A stretch of DNA of 64,000 bases, from positions 1,078,991 through 1,142,990 of the forward strand of contig JXTB01000074.1 in the NCBI GenBank assembly GCA_002914805.1. Reading direction: 5' to 3'. The DNA comes from Parasponia andersonii. Taxonomy: Eukaryota > Streptophyta > Magnoliopsida > Rosales > Cannabaceae. The translations under genes and the position numbers were made by a program. Within the stretch, counting starts at the first letter, position 1; the number at the start of each line of letters is the position of its first letter. The notes under the pieces are model-generated. The model was not told the DNA's origin and did not search any database. It saw only the letters and a program-made list of their open reading frames with translations. Below are positions 46,670-58,420 of the stretch, one piece after another.

Positions 46670-47000
46670 ATGAAACAACAGAATGGTGCACGGCTAGGAG
46701 CCGTGCGCACCGCTCGCGTGAGCCTTACGGGTGTGACCTGCGCGCGGGCCGCGTGGGTGAGGCACCGCTGGCCGTGCGGATGGGATTCGCGCATGGCCTA
46801 CGGGCTGCCTCCCCGCGCAGGCCATACGGCGCGCATGCAGCTCGTGCATGGCCTTGCTGGCTACGTGGATGCGATCCGTGCATGGCTTGCGGGCGGCCAA
46901 CCCGTGCATGGCCAGTGGGCAGCCTCCTGCGCACCGGCCATGCGGGTGGCTTCCAATGTCTTCGCTGCTCGGGGTGCTGCCTCGTACATTTGAGGTGCGA
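46670..47000 (+). other. GC-rich patch in the copia 5' leader
   Basis: This segment is strikingly GC-rich against very AT-rich flanks. It repeats variants of cgtgcatggcc, cgcgcatgg and gcgggcggcc. A 107-codon plus-strand frame (46670-46993) and minus-strand frames are open only because stop codons are rare in such composition. The Arg/Ala/His-rich translation matches nothing I know. It may be a captured sequence or a repeat-derived leader. Confidence 0.55.
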
Positions 47001-48700
47001 GAATTATGCGAGCCCGTTGTCACTTGAGAGTTGTCCCAAGTGAGGCCGCATAGCGTTATGCAAGACCATTAGTGCCCGGTAGTTGTTACGAGAGAGGCCG
47101 CATATCGACTTCCCGTTCCATTAGTTGGCTTGTCCCAACACGTTTCGTATTTCCGGCCATAATTTTAATTATTTTCATTTTAAAATTAATTTAACTTATC
47201 CAAAGTTTTATAAAAACTGATAGATTAAATTTTAAATTTAAAATTTTAAAATCCTTATTAAATTTGAATTTTTGAAATTTAAATTTATAGAATATTTTAA
47301 TTTGAATTTTGGATATGATTGATATCCATAATATCTTACTTATTGTTTGAATAATTAGAGATATTTTAAAATAGAAAATTTTCAAATTAGACATTACGAG
47401 AAAATATCTTTTTAGTTTTGAATTCAAATTTTGAATAAATATTTTGAAAAATTGATTATATGATGCTTGGTAATCTATTTTTGAATTTTAAATTTGTTTA
47501 AATTTAAATTAGAGATATTGTAGGAGATTTTATTTGTAAAATCTTCTATCTTTTAAATTTCAAATTTTGTGAATATTTGAAATTTAAATTTAAATGAGAA
47601 TATCTTTTCAAATCTTCAAATTTGAATTTATGCTTGGTGGATATTTAATGAGATTAGATATTGATTTGAATTTTGAATTCAAATCTGACAAAATAAGATA
47701 ATGGGAGATATTTAAGAAAGTTAAATTTAAATTAAGATTTCAAAAGTTGAAATTTAAATTTGAGATATTTAAGGAGATTTAATTAGTTAAATCTTTTATT
47801 TAAATTGATTAGATTTTGTGAAAATCTTTTCTAATTTAAAATTTAAATATTATCTTCCATATTTAAATATTTAACATCATCTTATCAATTAGAATTATTT
47901 AAATGTTAATTAATTTTAAATTACCGAAAATTAATAAATCATTAACAATTAATTATTTATCTGCTTACTACTTTGGTATTATTAGGACAATGTTGCATGC
48001 ATGCCTAATAATTAAATATTATTACATGATCTTTAGTAACATGTCATATAAAAAATTACAGCTACTCTCATGCAAATATGAACATGCTCACATAACAGAT
48101 TTTAGGTTACTAAGTTAGTTAGATAACTGGATAAAATCTATAAATCCCTTATTATAAAATATTGAGTGGAAGAAGGTATGTGATATCTATGATCTCCATT
48201 GTTGGTTCGTTATGTATTAGGATGAGCCTTACCTCAGAATCTTGCTAAGCTCCCGTAGGAGGGTTTTTCATCCAGGTAATACTGGAAATGAGATTCTAAG
48301 GATAAGGTACTAGGTAAACTATATGAGGCTGATCGCCTGTAAGAAACAGTCTTATATAAAAAGCTTAGTTACCGAAACAATGGTTAAACACTCAACTCGA
48401 AACATTAATATCCTCCCATAGGAGTTCTTATTAGTCAATTAGAGGACCAAAGTAAATGATAGTTAGAAATATGGGATAACTGTTATCTGTCTATTTACTA
48501 ATTGAAATTGTTTTAGTTTGACTTATTGATTGCATGACTTCCTGTATGAGGCTTGAAATCAATGGTAGGTTAAATTACCATAAATATAAGTGATAGTCTT
48601 AGGGATACTTCACTTGCATATTGTATGACTAATACTTTATGTTAATTATTCGAAACATGATATATGATGTTTGCTTTTACATGAAATATTTATTTATTTT
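47001..48700 (+). other. AT-rich untranslated leader of the nested copia element
   Basis: About 1.7 kb of mostly AT-rich sequence with recurring aaatttaaatt/tttgaattt words (47160-47900) separates the GC patch from gag. No conserved frame is present. Confidence 0.5.
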
Positions 48701-48709
48701 TCAGTAAAT

Positions 48710-49600
48710 ATGATACTTAATCCTTTATCCACTTTACTCACACAAAATAAGCTGGACGGTGAAAACTATGTATACTGGAAACATAATCTAGACATAGTGC
48801 TTACTGCTGACAAACATAAGTGGGTTCTCACCACTCCATGTCCTGCTCAGCCAATTGAGGAATCTACCAATGATGAAAGAAACTTATATGATAAGTGGAA
48901 GCAATCTGATGAGAGGGCTAAGTGCTATATATTTGGCTCAATGAGCAATATATTGCAACAACAACATCGTGGGATAGATACTGCTACTGACATTATGCTG
49001 AGTGTTGACGAAATATTCGTCAGTCTCGGTTGTCAAGCTAGAAATGAGGCTACAAGTGCATTTATGAATCTTCGTCAAAATAAGGGTACTCTAATTTAGG
49101 AACATATGATGAAAGCCATTGTATTCCTTAACGAACTGGAAATCCTTGGAGCTGAAATTGATTGTGACATCCAAATTAACATGGTTTTGAACATATTGTC
49201 AGACACTTTCAATCAATTTAAGATTGATCATGAGATTCGCCGGAAGGATTATACTCTTACTGGCCTGATGAAAGATCTACAAATAATAGAGAATATTCTT
49301 AAGAAGAATAAGTCGGGGTCAGCTGAGGCTAATGTAGCTTAAGCGAGTTCTTCCAAACCTAAGTCGAAAGGCAAAGGTAAAAAGAAGAAAAAGACTCATG
49401 CTTCTCTGGCTCCAAGGAAAAAGAAGACCAAGAAGGATTCTAAACCAAAGGGAAAATGTTTCGAGGAACTGCAAAACTTACCTAGCCCTTAAGAAGGAGA
49501 AGGACAATGGCAAGGACAAACAAGGTAATGACAATTTGTTTGTAATACTTTGCAGGAGTTCAAGAAAACTAAAAAGTTCACTAGTTAAGAGTTCACACTG
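48710..49600 (+). pseudogene. gag of the nested copia element
   Basis: From ATG 48710 the frame reads LTQNKLDGENYVYWKHNLDIVL, a copia gag start, and continues through YDKWKQSDERAKCYIFGSM with a stop at 49097, then ILGAEIDCDIQINMVLNILSDTFNQF. A Lys-rich segment follows and GKCF begins the zinc knuckle, but after a frameshift it jumps to RNCKTYLALKKEKDNG, so the middle of the CCHC knuckle is deleted. The protease active-site region that should come next is also missing; text resumes at EFKKTKKFTS. Confidence 0.83.
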
Positions 49601-49603
49601 CGA

Positions 49604-50956
49604 TTGGGAGATGACTCAATAGTTGAAGCTCGTGCAATGGGAGATGTTATTTTGAATTTCGATGATTTTAGATTTTTAGAAATAAAGAATTGTTATTATA
49701 TTCCGGTGTTTAAACGGAATTTGATTTCTGTTTCCTGTTTGATGAGACAAGGTTATTCTGTTCATTTTGACAATAAAGTTTCTATTAGAAAGAATAAAAT
49801 TCTTATTTGCACTTGTACTCATAGGAGTTATCTTTTCTTTATTCAACCTAAAAGTATCTCATTGCACAATCTTGAAAATATTTTTGAACATATAGAATCT
49901 AAACATAAGAAAGTGAAAGTGAGTACAAATGATGAAACTTATCTCTGGCATTTGAGACTCGGTCATATTAACCTAAACAGAATTCAAAGGTTAGTCAATG
50001 ATGGACCTCTAAGTTTGTTAAAAGTAAAATCATTCCCAACTTGCGAATCCTGTCTGGAAGGTAAAATGACTAAAAGACTATTTACTGGAAAAGGTCTCAG
50101 AGTTCAAGAATGTATTGAGTAAGTACACATTGATGTCTGTGGGCCCTTGAATATTCAAGCACGAGGAGGATTTGAATACTTCATTACATTTATGGATGAT
50201 TATTCTAGTTTTGGTTATGTTTACCTAATGCAATGTAAATTGGATTCTTTTAAAAAGTTCAGAGAATTCAAAGCGGAAACTGAAAAGCAGTTAGGAAAGA
50301 ACACAAAGACCTTTCGATCTGATCGAGGTGGTGAATATCTCTCTGGATAATTCTTTGAATTTCTCATAGAAAATGGGATCCTATCCCAACTCACAGCACC
50401 TGGTATACCTCAACTAAATGGTGTTGCTGAAAGAAGAAATAGGATACTTTGGGATATGGTTGGGTCGATGCTCAGTTATTCAAAATTACCTGCATCTTTT
50501 TGGAGTTATGCCTTAGAAACTGCTATGGACCTGCTGAATAGAGTTCCTTCTAAGTCAGTACCTAAGACTCCATTTGAACTATGGAAATGACATAAACCTA
50601 GTTTACGTTATATCCATATTTGGGGTTGTCCAACATACGTGTTGAAGAGGAAAAAGACTAAGTTGGAATCACGATCTGAATTATGTCTATTTGTGGGTTA
50701 CCCAAAAGGAACAAGAGGATATTATTTCTATAGTACTGAAGAAAAGAAAGTGTTTATGAGTACAAATGCTACTTTCTTAGAAGAAAACTATATGAAAAAT
50801 TTGAAGCCCAAAAGTAAGTTAAATCTAGAAGAATTAACTGATGATGTTATCAGCCCATCTATAGAAGATAAGATAGAGAAAATACTTAGAAAAGATAAAT
50901 CACTTGAAACTCAACAAACATTGGATCCTCATCGTAGTGGGAGAGTTGTGAGATAA
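49604..50956 (+). pseudogene. Integrase of the nested copia element (copy 1)
   Basis: The GAG-pre-integrase zinc domain is intact (LWHLRLGHIN ... CESCLEGK). The core has VHIDVCGPL (first Asp), FRSDRGGEY (second Asp) and LNGVAERRNR (Glu). The downstream copia marker IWGCPTYV...LCLFVGYPKGTRGYYFY follows. Stops interrupt the polyprotein at 50120, 50348, 50588 and 50954. The catalytic triad residues are all present, so decay here is by stops rather than active-site loss. Confidence 0.88.
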
Positions 50957-51207
50957 CCTGAAAGATACTTGGGAATAGGAGAGTCTTGTAACCAAGAATC
51001 TGATCCTTACACCTACAATGAGGTAATGGATGATGTTGATAAAGATCTCTGGCAAAAGGCAATGGAATCGAAATAGAGTCTATGTACTCTAATAAAGTCT
51101 GGGAACTTATAAATCCACCTGAAGGGATAAAACCCATTGGGTATAAGTGGGTCTATAAGAGAAAGAGAGGAATAGATAGGAAAGTAGAGACTTTCAAGGC
51201 AAGGTTA
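49621..51207. repeat. 1587-bp direct duplication, copy 1
   Basis: It appears identical throughout to 51209-52795, including every stop codon, at a constant offset of 1588 bp. A single N (51208) separates the copies. Confidence 0.93.
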
Positions 51208-51208
51208 N
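51208..51208. other. Single N between identical 1587-bp copies
   Basis: The sequence aaggtta-N-agttgaagc joins the end of copy 1 to the start of copy 2. An unmerged overlap of two contigs would give exactly this. Confidence 0.9.
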
Positions 51209-52544
51209 AGTTGAAGCTCGTGCAATGGGAGATGTTATTTTGAATTTCGATGATTTTAGATTTTTAGAAATAAAGAATTGTTATTATATTCCGGTGTTTA
51301 AACGGAATTTGATTTCTGTTTCCTGTTTGATGAGACAAGGTTATTCTGTTCATTTTGACAATAAAGTTTCTATTAGAAAGAATAAAATTCTTATTTGCAC
51401 TTGTACTCATAGGAGTTATCTTTTCTTTATTCAACCTAAAAGTATCTCATTGCACAATCTTGAAAATATTTTTGAACATATAGAATCTAAACATAAGAAA
51501 GTGAAAGTGAGTACAAATGATGAAACTTATCTCTGGCATTTGAGACTCGGTCATATTAACCTAAACAGAATTCAAAGGTTAGTCAATGATGGACCTCTAA
51601 GTTTGTTAAAAGTAAAATCATTCCCAACTTGCGAATCCTGTCTGGAAGGTAAAATGACTAAAAGACTATTTACTGGAAAAGGTCTCAGAGTTCAAGAATG
51701 TATTGAGTAAGTACACATTGATGTCTGTGGGCCCTTGAATATTCAAGCACGAGGAGGATTTGAATACTTCATTACATTTATGGATGATTATTCTAGTTTT
51801 GGTTATGTTTACCTAATGCAATGTAAATTGGATTCTTTTAAAAAGTTCAGAGAATTCAAAGCGGAAACTGAAAAGCAGTTAGGAAAGAACACAAAGACCT
51901 TTCGATCTGATCGAGGTGGTGAATATCTCTCTGGATAATTCTTTGAATTTCTCATAGAAAATGGGATCCTATCCCAACTCACAGCACCTGGTATACCTCA
52001 ACTAAATGGTGTTGCTGAAAGAAGAAATAGGATACTTTGGGATATGGTTGGGTCGATGCTCAGTTATTCAAAATTACCTGCATCTTTTTGGAGTTATGCC
52101 TTAGAAACTGCTATGGACCTGCTGAATAGAGTTCCTTCTAAGTCAGTACCTAAGACTCCATTTGAACTATGGAAATGACATAAACCTAGTTTACGTTATA
52201 TCCATATTTGGGGTTGTCCAACATACGTGTTGAAGAGGAAAAAGACTAAGTTGGAATCACGATCTGAATTATGTCTATTTGTGGGTTACCCAAAAGGAAC
52301 AAGAGGATATTATTTCTATAGTACTGAAGAAAAGAAAGTGTTTATGAGTACAAATGCTACTTTCTTAGAAGAAAACTATATGAAAAATTTGAAGCCCAAA
52401 AGTAAGTTAAATCTAGAAGAATTAACTGATGATGTTATCAGCCCATCTATAGAAGATAAGATAGAGAAAATACTTAGAAAAGATAAATCACTTGAAACTC
52501 AACAAACATTGGATCCTCATCGTAGTGGGAGAGTTGTGAGATAA
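51209..52544 (+). pseudogene. Integrase of the nested copia element (copy 2)
   Basis: The same sequence as 49621-50956 is repeated with identical stops. It is likely the same locus assembled twice rather than a second domain. Confidence 0.85.
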
Positions 52545-52795
52545 CCTGAAAGATACTTGGGAATAGGAGAGTCTTGTAACCAAGAATCTGATCCTTACAC
52601 CTACAATGAGGTAATGGATGATGTTGATAAAGATCTCTGGCAAAAGGCAATGGAATCGAAATAGAGTCTATGTACTCTAATAAAGTCTGGGAACTTATAA
52701 ATCCACCTGAAGGGATAAAACCCATTGGGTATAAGTGGGTCTATAAGAGAAAGAGAGGAATAGATAGGAAAGTAGAGACTTTCAAGGCAAGGTTA
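51209..52795. repeat. 1587-bp direct duplication, copy 2
   Basis: This is an apparently identical repeat of 49621-51207. It runs on smoothly into the RT region (ggttagttgcaaagg), so it is the copy in correct context on the 3' side. Confidence 0.93.
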
Positions 52796-53710
52796 GTTGC
52801 AAAGGGTTATACACAGAAGGAAAGTATCAACTATGAAGAAACCTTCTCTCCTGTAGCTATGATCAAGTCTATTCACATACTCTTATCTATCGCTGCATCT
52901 CTTGATTATGAGATATGGCAAATGGACGTCAAGACTGCATTCCTGAATGGCAATCTTGATGAACGTATCTATATGATACAACTAGAGGGATTCATTGAAA
53001 AGGGTCAAGAAAGAAAAGTTTGTGAACTTAAGAGATCTATTTATGGACTCAAGCAAGCATCTAGATAATGGAACATAAGATTTGATGAAGCAATTGAGTC
53101 TCATGGTTTTGAACAAAACATAGATGAGCCTTATGTCTATAAAAGAATTCAGGATAATAAAGTGACCTTTCTGATACTATATGTTAATGATATTCTAATA
53201 TTTGGGAATGATGTTGGATCATTATCATAAGTGAAATTCTGGTTAGCACAACAGTTTGATATGAAAAACTTAGGTGAAGCTTGCTATGTTCTAGGAATAC
53301 AGATTCTACGAGATAGAAAGGACAAACACATAGCTTTATCACAAGCTTCATATGTAGACAAAATACTAGTAAGGTTTACAATGCATAATTCCAAGAAAGG
53401 TTTAACACCCTTTCGTAAAGGAATTACTCTATCTAATGAGAATTCTCCTAAGATAGAAAAGGAGAAGGAACATATGAGAAATATTCCTTATACTTCGATA
53501 GTGGGAAGTCTCATGTATGTCATGCTTTGCACAATACCAGATATTTATTATGCTGTTGGGATTATAAGTCATTACCAATCCAATCCAGAACCTGAACATT
53601 GGGGTGCAATCAAGCATATTCTAAAGTATCTTCGGAGAACTAGAAATCATATGCTTGTATATTCTGGAGAAGATCTAACGCCTGTTGGATATACTGATTC
53701 GGATTTTTAA
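52640..53710 (+). pseudogene. Reverse transcriptase of the nested copia element
   Basis: Copia RT landmarks are present in order: VWELINPPEGIKPIGYKWVYKRK, FKARLVAKGYTQ, ETFSPVAMIKSI, the first catalytic block WQMDVKTAFLNGNL, YGLKQASR (then a stop at 53066), and the second block LYVNDILIFGND at about 53177. The usual YVDD is YVND here, losing a catalytic Asp. The frame continues to FDMKNLGEACYVLGIQI, SYVDKIL and IVGSLMYVMLCTIPDI. A stop also lies at about 53228. Confidence 0.88.
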
Positions 53711-54150
53711 TCTGATAAGGACTTTAGAAGATCAACCTCTGGTTCAGTCTTTACCCTTGGTGATGGAGCCATTATATGGAGAAGTATCAAGCAATCTTGT
53801 GTTGCAGATTCAACCATGGCGGCTTCTGAAGCAACTAAAGAGGCAGTCTAGCTTCGTAATTTCCTTTTGGATCTTGAGGTAGTACCTGGAGCATAGCAAC
53901 CTATGACACTTTACTGTGATAACAGTGGAGTAGTTGCTAACTCTAGAGAGCCCAGAAGCCACAAGAGGGGAAAACACATAGAGAGGAAATATCATGTACT
54001 CAGAGAAATTGTTCAAAGAGGAGATGTGATAGTGAGTAAGATAGTGTCTGCAGAGCCTTGCTGATCCTTTTACCAAATCTTTGGCTACCAAAGTATTTGA
54101 GGACCACCTAGAAGGAATGAGACTACATGATATGTCACATCTGCTTTAAA
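53685..54150 (+). pseudogene. RNase H of the nested copia element
   Basis: GYTDSDF, a stop at 53708, then DFRRSTSGSVFTLGDGAIIWRS, SEATKEAV and LYCDNSGVVANSREPRSHKRGKHIERKYHVLRE: the standard copia RNase H region, ending just before the purine tract and 3' LTR. Further stops lie at about 53849, 53896 and 54061. Confidence 0.85.
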
Positions 54151-54165
54151 GGCCAAGTGGGAGAT

Positions 54166-55788
54166 TGTTGGAATAATATCCTATAAAGCAGTTTATTATT
54201 TAGACATTATAAACAATATTTATTGGATTATTTATTTGTCTATTTTGTTATTAATAAATTCCATGTTATTAATTTCTATTTTATTTGTGTCCTATTGATA
54301 TACATGTGATGTGTATGTTTATTTTATGCAAACATCTAAAAAGATTCCAAGACAAGAAATGAGTAATAAAGAATTATTCATATGATTAGTTCATATGTGG
54401 GAAATATTATATTCTTTATTTCATTATGTCTAAATTAAATTGTTCGCATTCTGCATATTAAAAATGGAATACTATACTATGCCATAGAATGTAGTATTTT
54501 CTATTTAATTAATGAAGTTTCTAATTATCGAAGTGAGTCTTTGGATAAAAACACAAGTGTGTTATAAGAAAGTTATAATAGAATCAAAAAGGACCTAATG
54601 AATTAGAATTTGAGGTACTAATCTAGCACTATTGTAGAAGACCTTAATCCTAGTGATTAATGAACTTACTTTTATATGTTTTGTCTTTTTGAGTTACTGA
54701 AGGACTAGTTCCGATTTATGATTCGAACTCCGGTATCTTGAAAGATAAGGTATATGACATATGTAGAATGTTTTTCATGATAGATACCATGCATATGATG
54801 TCACTTTGAGTTTTTTCAAGTACTTGGATAATATAAACCAAGGCCTCGGTATTCACTATGTGAATTTGACTGTGTTAGTATTATTAGATACAAATACCGT
54901 AGTCAACTATAATCCATTAGATGAAAAATGGCAACTCAAAAGTAAATATGTACTAGAGGGAGAATACGGTAATTTCAACCTACTAGTACGACATTGCATT
55001 AGGGTATATCTACAGGTATAGTATATACTAAATAGATCAAGCTAATTAATTGATAATAAGTTTCATAGAAAATAAATGAAATTTAATCCAAGAGTTCAAT
55101 ATTGGGCCTATAGTGGTATGCCCCAATATTAATGGACAAGGTCCAATCATAATTAAGAGTTAATTATGATAATAGGTATATGGTTTATTGGAGCTTGGGT
55201 TTTATGGATCCATCTGGTCCCCTATCTAGCTCAAATTAAAGCCCAATAGTTAATTGATGATCAGTTAAGCCCAACAAGCCCAATGAGCCCATTAGGATTT
55301 ACTAATCTCTCTATAGTTAGGAGAAAAGTTCTCTAACTACACATATACAGTGTTACACGTGGAACACCTCCTTGAGAAGAGAGTGTCACACGAAAATAGA
55401 GAGAGAAAGAGTAGAGAAAATCGACCACCATTAGGGATTCACTATCCTTGGTGTTTCGGCCATCCTGGAGAAATCGGTTCGAGGAGATTGTCTTCTTGTT
55501 CATCTACGAATCTCTTTGTTGGGAATCAAGAAGGTGACTACCCACCGGATCAATCAAATGGCTTTTGAGAATCGACGGGAAGACGAGAAGTTTGTGGAGC
55601 GAATCCGGGTATTGTTCTTGTCTAGATCCAGAATTAATTTATGTTAGATCATGATCCAAAATATTTTGTAAAAAGAAAAATTTTGAACGACCAATTCCAC
55701 TGCGTTTCTTGATTTTACAAACTATGGAATTCTTGAAAATGATTTTATAAAAATATTTTTTGGAAATTTATTCCAATAAACACCAACA
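54166..55788 (+). repeat. 3' LTR of the nested copia element
   Basis: It begins tgttggaataatatcc directly after the purine tract aagtgggagat and ends aaacaccaaca. Small indels distinguish it from the 5' LTR, for example extra sequence near 55105-55160. Confidence 0.9.
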
Positions 55789-56079
55789 CTAAACCCTTTG
55801 TAAGATCATGTCATTTGGCATGATTATAACTCTTGGTTGGTTTAGGCTTTGTCTATATAAAGGATCTCTTGGATTCATTTGTACACAAGTCCCATTTATG
55901 AGAGTTGTAAGCATTCTTAAAGTAATACAAAGTTTTTATTCACTCAAACTTTCTTATCCTTACCACTTTGTTTCAAAGTTTACTCTAAGTCTCTTTCTTA
56001 AGTATTGGTAAGCTGACTTAGTACGACGGACTATACTAAGTACCTTACGATTGTCTAGTTTGAGGCTAGAGTCATGACA
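55789..56079 (+). repeat. Second part of the chromovirus 3' LTR
   Basis: After the copia element the LTR resumes with ctaaaccctttg. It has a TATA box (tctatataaagga at about 55851) and ends agtcatgaca at 56079. LTR assignment rests on the TATA position, the ending and the shared target duplication; the missing 5' LTR cannot confirm it. Confidence 0.6.
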
Positions 56080-57419
56080 GTTAGCCCAAGATTAATTAAA
56101 CCAATAGGGGGTGAGTTGGGTTTTAAAAAATATTGTAAACTTTTTAAGATAAGCAAGTGAAATATATAAGTAAAGACTATATTAAGTAAAAATAGCTAAA
56201 TATCATACACAAACTTAAGAGTAAATAAATTAAAGAGATAGAGATAGAGAAATACAAACATTATTTAATGAGATTCAACAAACATAACGGTTTATCTACG
56301 TCCCCAGCACTTGGCAACCCGCTTCGAGTTATCCACTATTGGATCAAGAGAATGAGCTTGATTGACTCCTTTACACAACGAGTGATTTCTTCTTAGGCAC
56401 ACTTATGCCTTTACAATAATTTTGAATCCGGCTCTATCATACCTGACTTAGATTGTTTAGACTCTGGTGTTAATCTCACTTAAACTGGGTTGTTTATGAA
56501 TCTGATGTCAATCTCATTTTACAATTACAATTTAGTTTTTGTTGAATCACTCAACTAGAATCTCTCTCTAATGAATATAATTGATACAAGGTAAACATAG
56601 AGAGAATAAATGTGAACACAAGATATGATCTAGTTTGGCTTAAGTGATTTTTGTGAAAAAGTGGATTTAAAAGTTTGGATCATAAAAATTTATTAGAACA
56701 ACTTGAAGATATGATATGATCAATGAAAGGTGTTCAAAAGTTATCTTAAGTCTTAGAAAAGCTTCTATTTATAGACTTGAATGAAAACTAGTCATTTTAG
56801 ACCGTTTGACAGATGTTCTGTTATTTTCAATACACCAAAATGTGTTTTCGGTCTACCAAAAATACTATCCGTTAAAAGTACAATTCTAACAGTCGAATTC
56901 AAATATCTATTAAAAATTCGACAGAGAATCGATAGATCAAAAACTATGAATTGGCCAGCCTAAAATACCAGAGAGTATGTTTTGATTTTATTTCAATTTT
57001 TTCGATTTTTCAAAATTGTGACTTTTAAAATTAATTTCTATGAAATATGGATACTATAGAAATTCATAAATCAATTTAATAGCTTGTATAAAATAAATTT
57101 CAAATTTTAATTGAAAATAAACTAGTTCAACTGTATTGGTTTGAAAATATCATATTTTTATAAAAATCTGAGTCATTAAGATCATATTATATGTAAATGT
57201 ATTCAAATACAAGAACGGAATATTTAACCTTTACTAGTCTAAGTCTTATATTCTTGATCTTTGTAAAAAATCCATCTTGAATGTTTTGTGATCCTTTCGA
57301 TTTAGATTGCTACACACTCAAGTAGATTGTTAGTTCTTAATCATATGTTTGTCAACTTCAAAACATGAGTATGCAAGTGATGATATAAAGCATGAGTCAA
57401 CACATGGCATACTATTAAA
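56080..57419. other. AT-rich sequence, probable old repeat, no gene
   Basis: The start includes caatagggggtgagttgggttttaaaaa and further on cccagcacttggcaacccgcttcg, wording I associate with dispersed plant repeats. No ends or coding domains could be defined. Confidence 0.35.
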
Positions 57420-57730
57420 AGGAAACTAAACTGGTTTCTAGGAAACTTTTATAGTTTCCTATAATTTACTTACATGCATTGTATTCTGCTAAAAAAAATC
57501 AAACTGGTTTCCAATAAATCTTTGTGGTTTCTTGTGATGGTATTTTGCTAAAAAAAAATCAAATTGGTTTCCAAGAAACCTTTATGATTTTATGTGATTT
57601 ACTTATGTACAGGTCATTCCGCTAATAATAAACCAAACTGGTTTCCAGGAAACCATAATAATTTTCTATGATTTACTTATTTACATGACATTCCGCTAAT
57701 AAAAAACTACAAAGATTTCCTCAAAAAAAA
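57420..57730. repeat. Degenerate tandem repeat with a palindromic core
   Basis: About five diverged units of some 60-75 bp share aaactggtttccaggaaacc followed by tgatttactta and attc(c/t)gctaataaa. The core ggtttcc-a-ggaaacc is self-complementary. Confidence 0.7.
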
Positions 57731-58420
57731 AAAAAAGATGACTTATTTATTGAAATATCATTGCATTTTCTAGTTCCCAAAGTATTTAGAAAAATGCCTA
57801 GAAATGTCGTACAGAATTTTTATTATTTTTGAAAAGTCATAAATTTGGTAATATTTTTTGAAAAATAGGTATAAGTGCCCAAAACCTTGTATCAAACCAT
57901 ACCTTCAAAAGTCGAGTATTTTTGTTCAATCCCCTTAAAGAAAATAAGACAAAACTCAGGAAATAAAACATAAGGCCTGACTTTAGATAGGATTTTGAAA
58001 AACAGTCTGTTTGATTCACCTATTTGAATGTGTATATTTAAATAAAATTTGTGGAATAGGTTATAATTTGAATGTGAGATATCTGGACAGAAACAAAATA
58101 GAATGAGTTCTAATTAGAATGGATTATTCGAAAGCAACTCTAGGCTTCATTCTCGTTCCAAGAAAAAAAATCTATTCCAATAGTTTTTTTAAAGAATGTA
58201 TCGTTCGAATGAAAAAATTGAATTGTTAAAACAAACAATCATTCCAACGGACCATTTGAATGAAAAAACTAGTATTGTTGAAATAAATACGCGTTCCAAT
58301 ATATAGCACATTTGAGTGGGATAAGATTAGTGATCCAAACAGGAAAATGTTGAAATAAAACTTTCAAACTCTTTCACTCAGTACTTCTTCTTAGTCATTG
58401 TCTTAAACTCTAAAAGAAAA

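Larger units (their letters stand above)
44725..55788 (+). mobile_element. Ty1/copia retrotransposon, complete ends, nested in the chromovirus LTR
   Basis: LTRs at 44725-46312 and 54166-55788 (about 1.6 kb, starting tgttggaataat) flank a plus-strand gag-pol. The target duplication is ctaga (44720-44724) versus ctaaa (55789-55793), one G-to-A change. A decayed initiator-Met PBS follows the left LTR and the purine-rich gccaagtgggagat precedes the right one. The interior carries a GC-rich patch, a long AT-rich leader, gag, integrase, RT and RNase H in copia order. Part of its length is a 1587-bp duplication at an N that is probably an assembly error. Confidence 0.92.
39612..56079 (+). mobile_element. 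Ty3/gypsy chromovirus, 5'-truncated, carrying two nested insertions
   Basis: Plus-strand pol remnants run from the protease-RT boundary (39612) through RT, RNase H and integrase (to about 42392), then continue after a solo LTR insertion with a chromodomain (44131-44330). A purine tract (gagtaggggaagg) and the 3' LTR start (tgttatgcccc at 44354) follow. The 3' LTR is split by a copia element at 44725-55788 and resumes to tcatgaca at 56079. The 5' LTR, gag and most of the protease are missing because the element begins exactly at the LARD LTR edge. Many stops show it is dead. Confidence 0.87.

Noticed and set aside
46694..47043. Overlapping Arg/Ala-rich open frames on both strands
   Set aside because: High GC content makes stops rare. 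All frames are open and none has a recognisable family.
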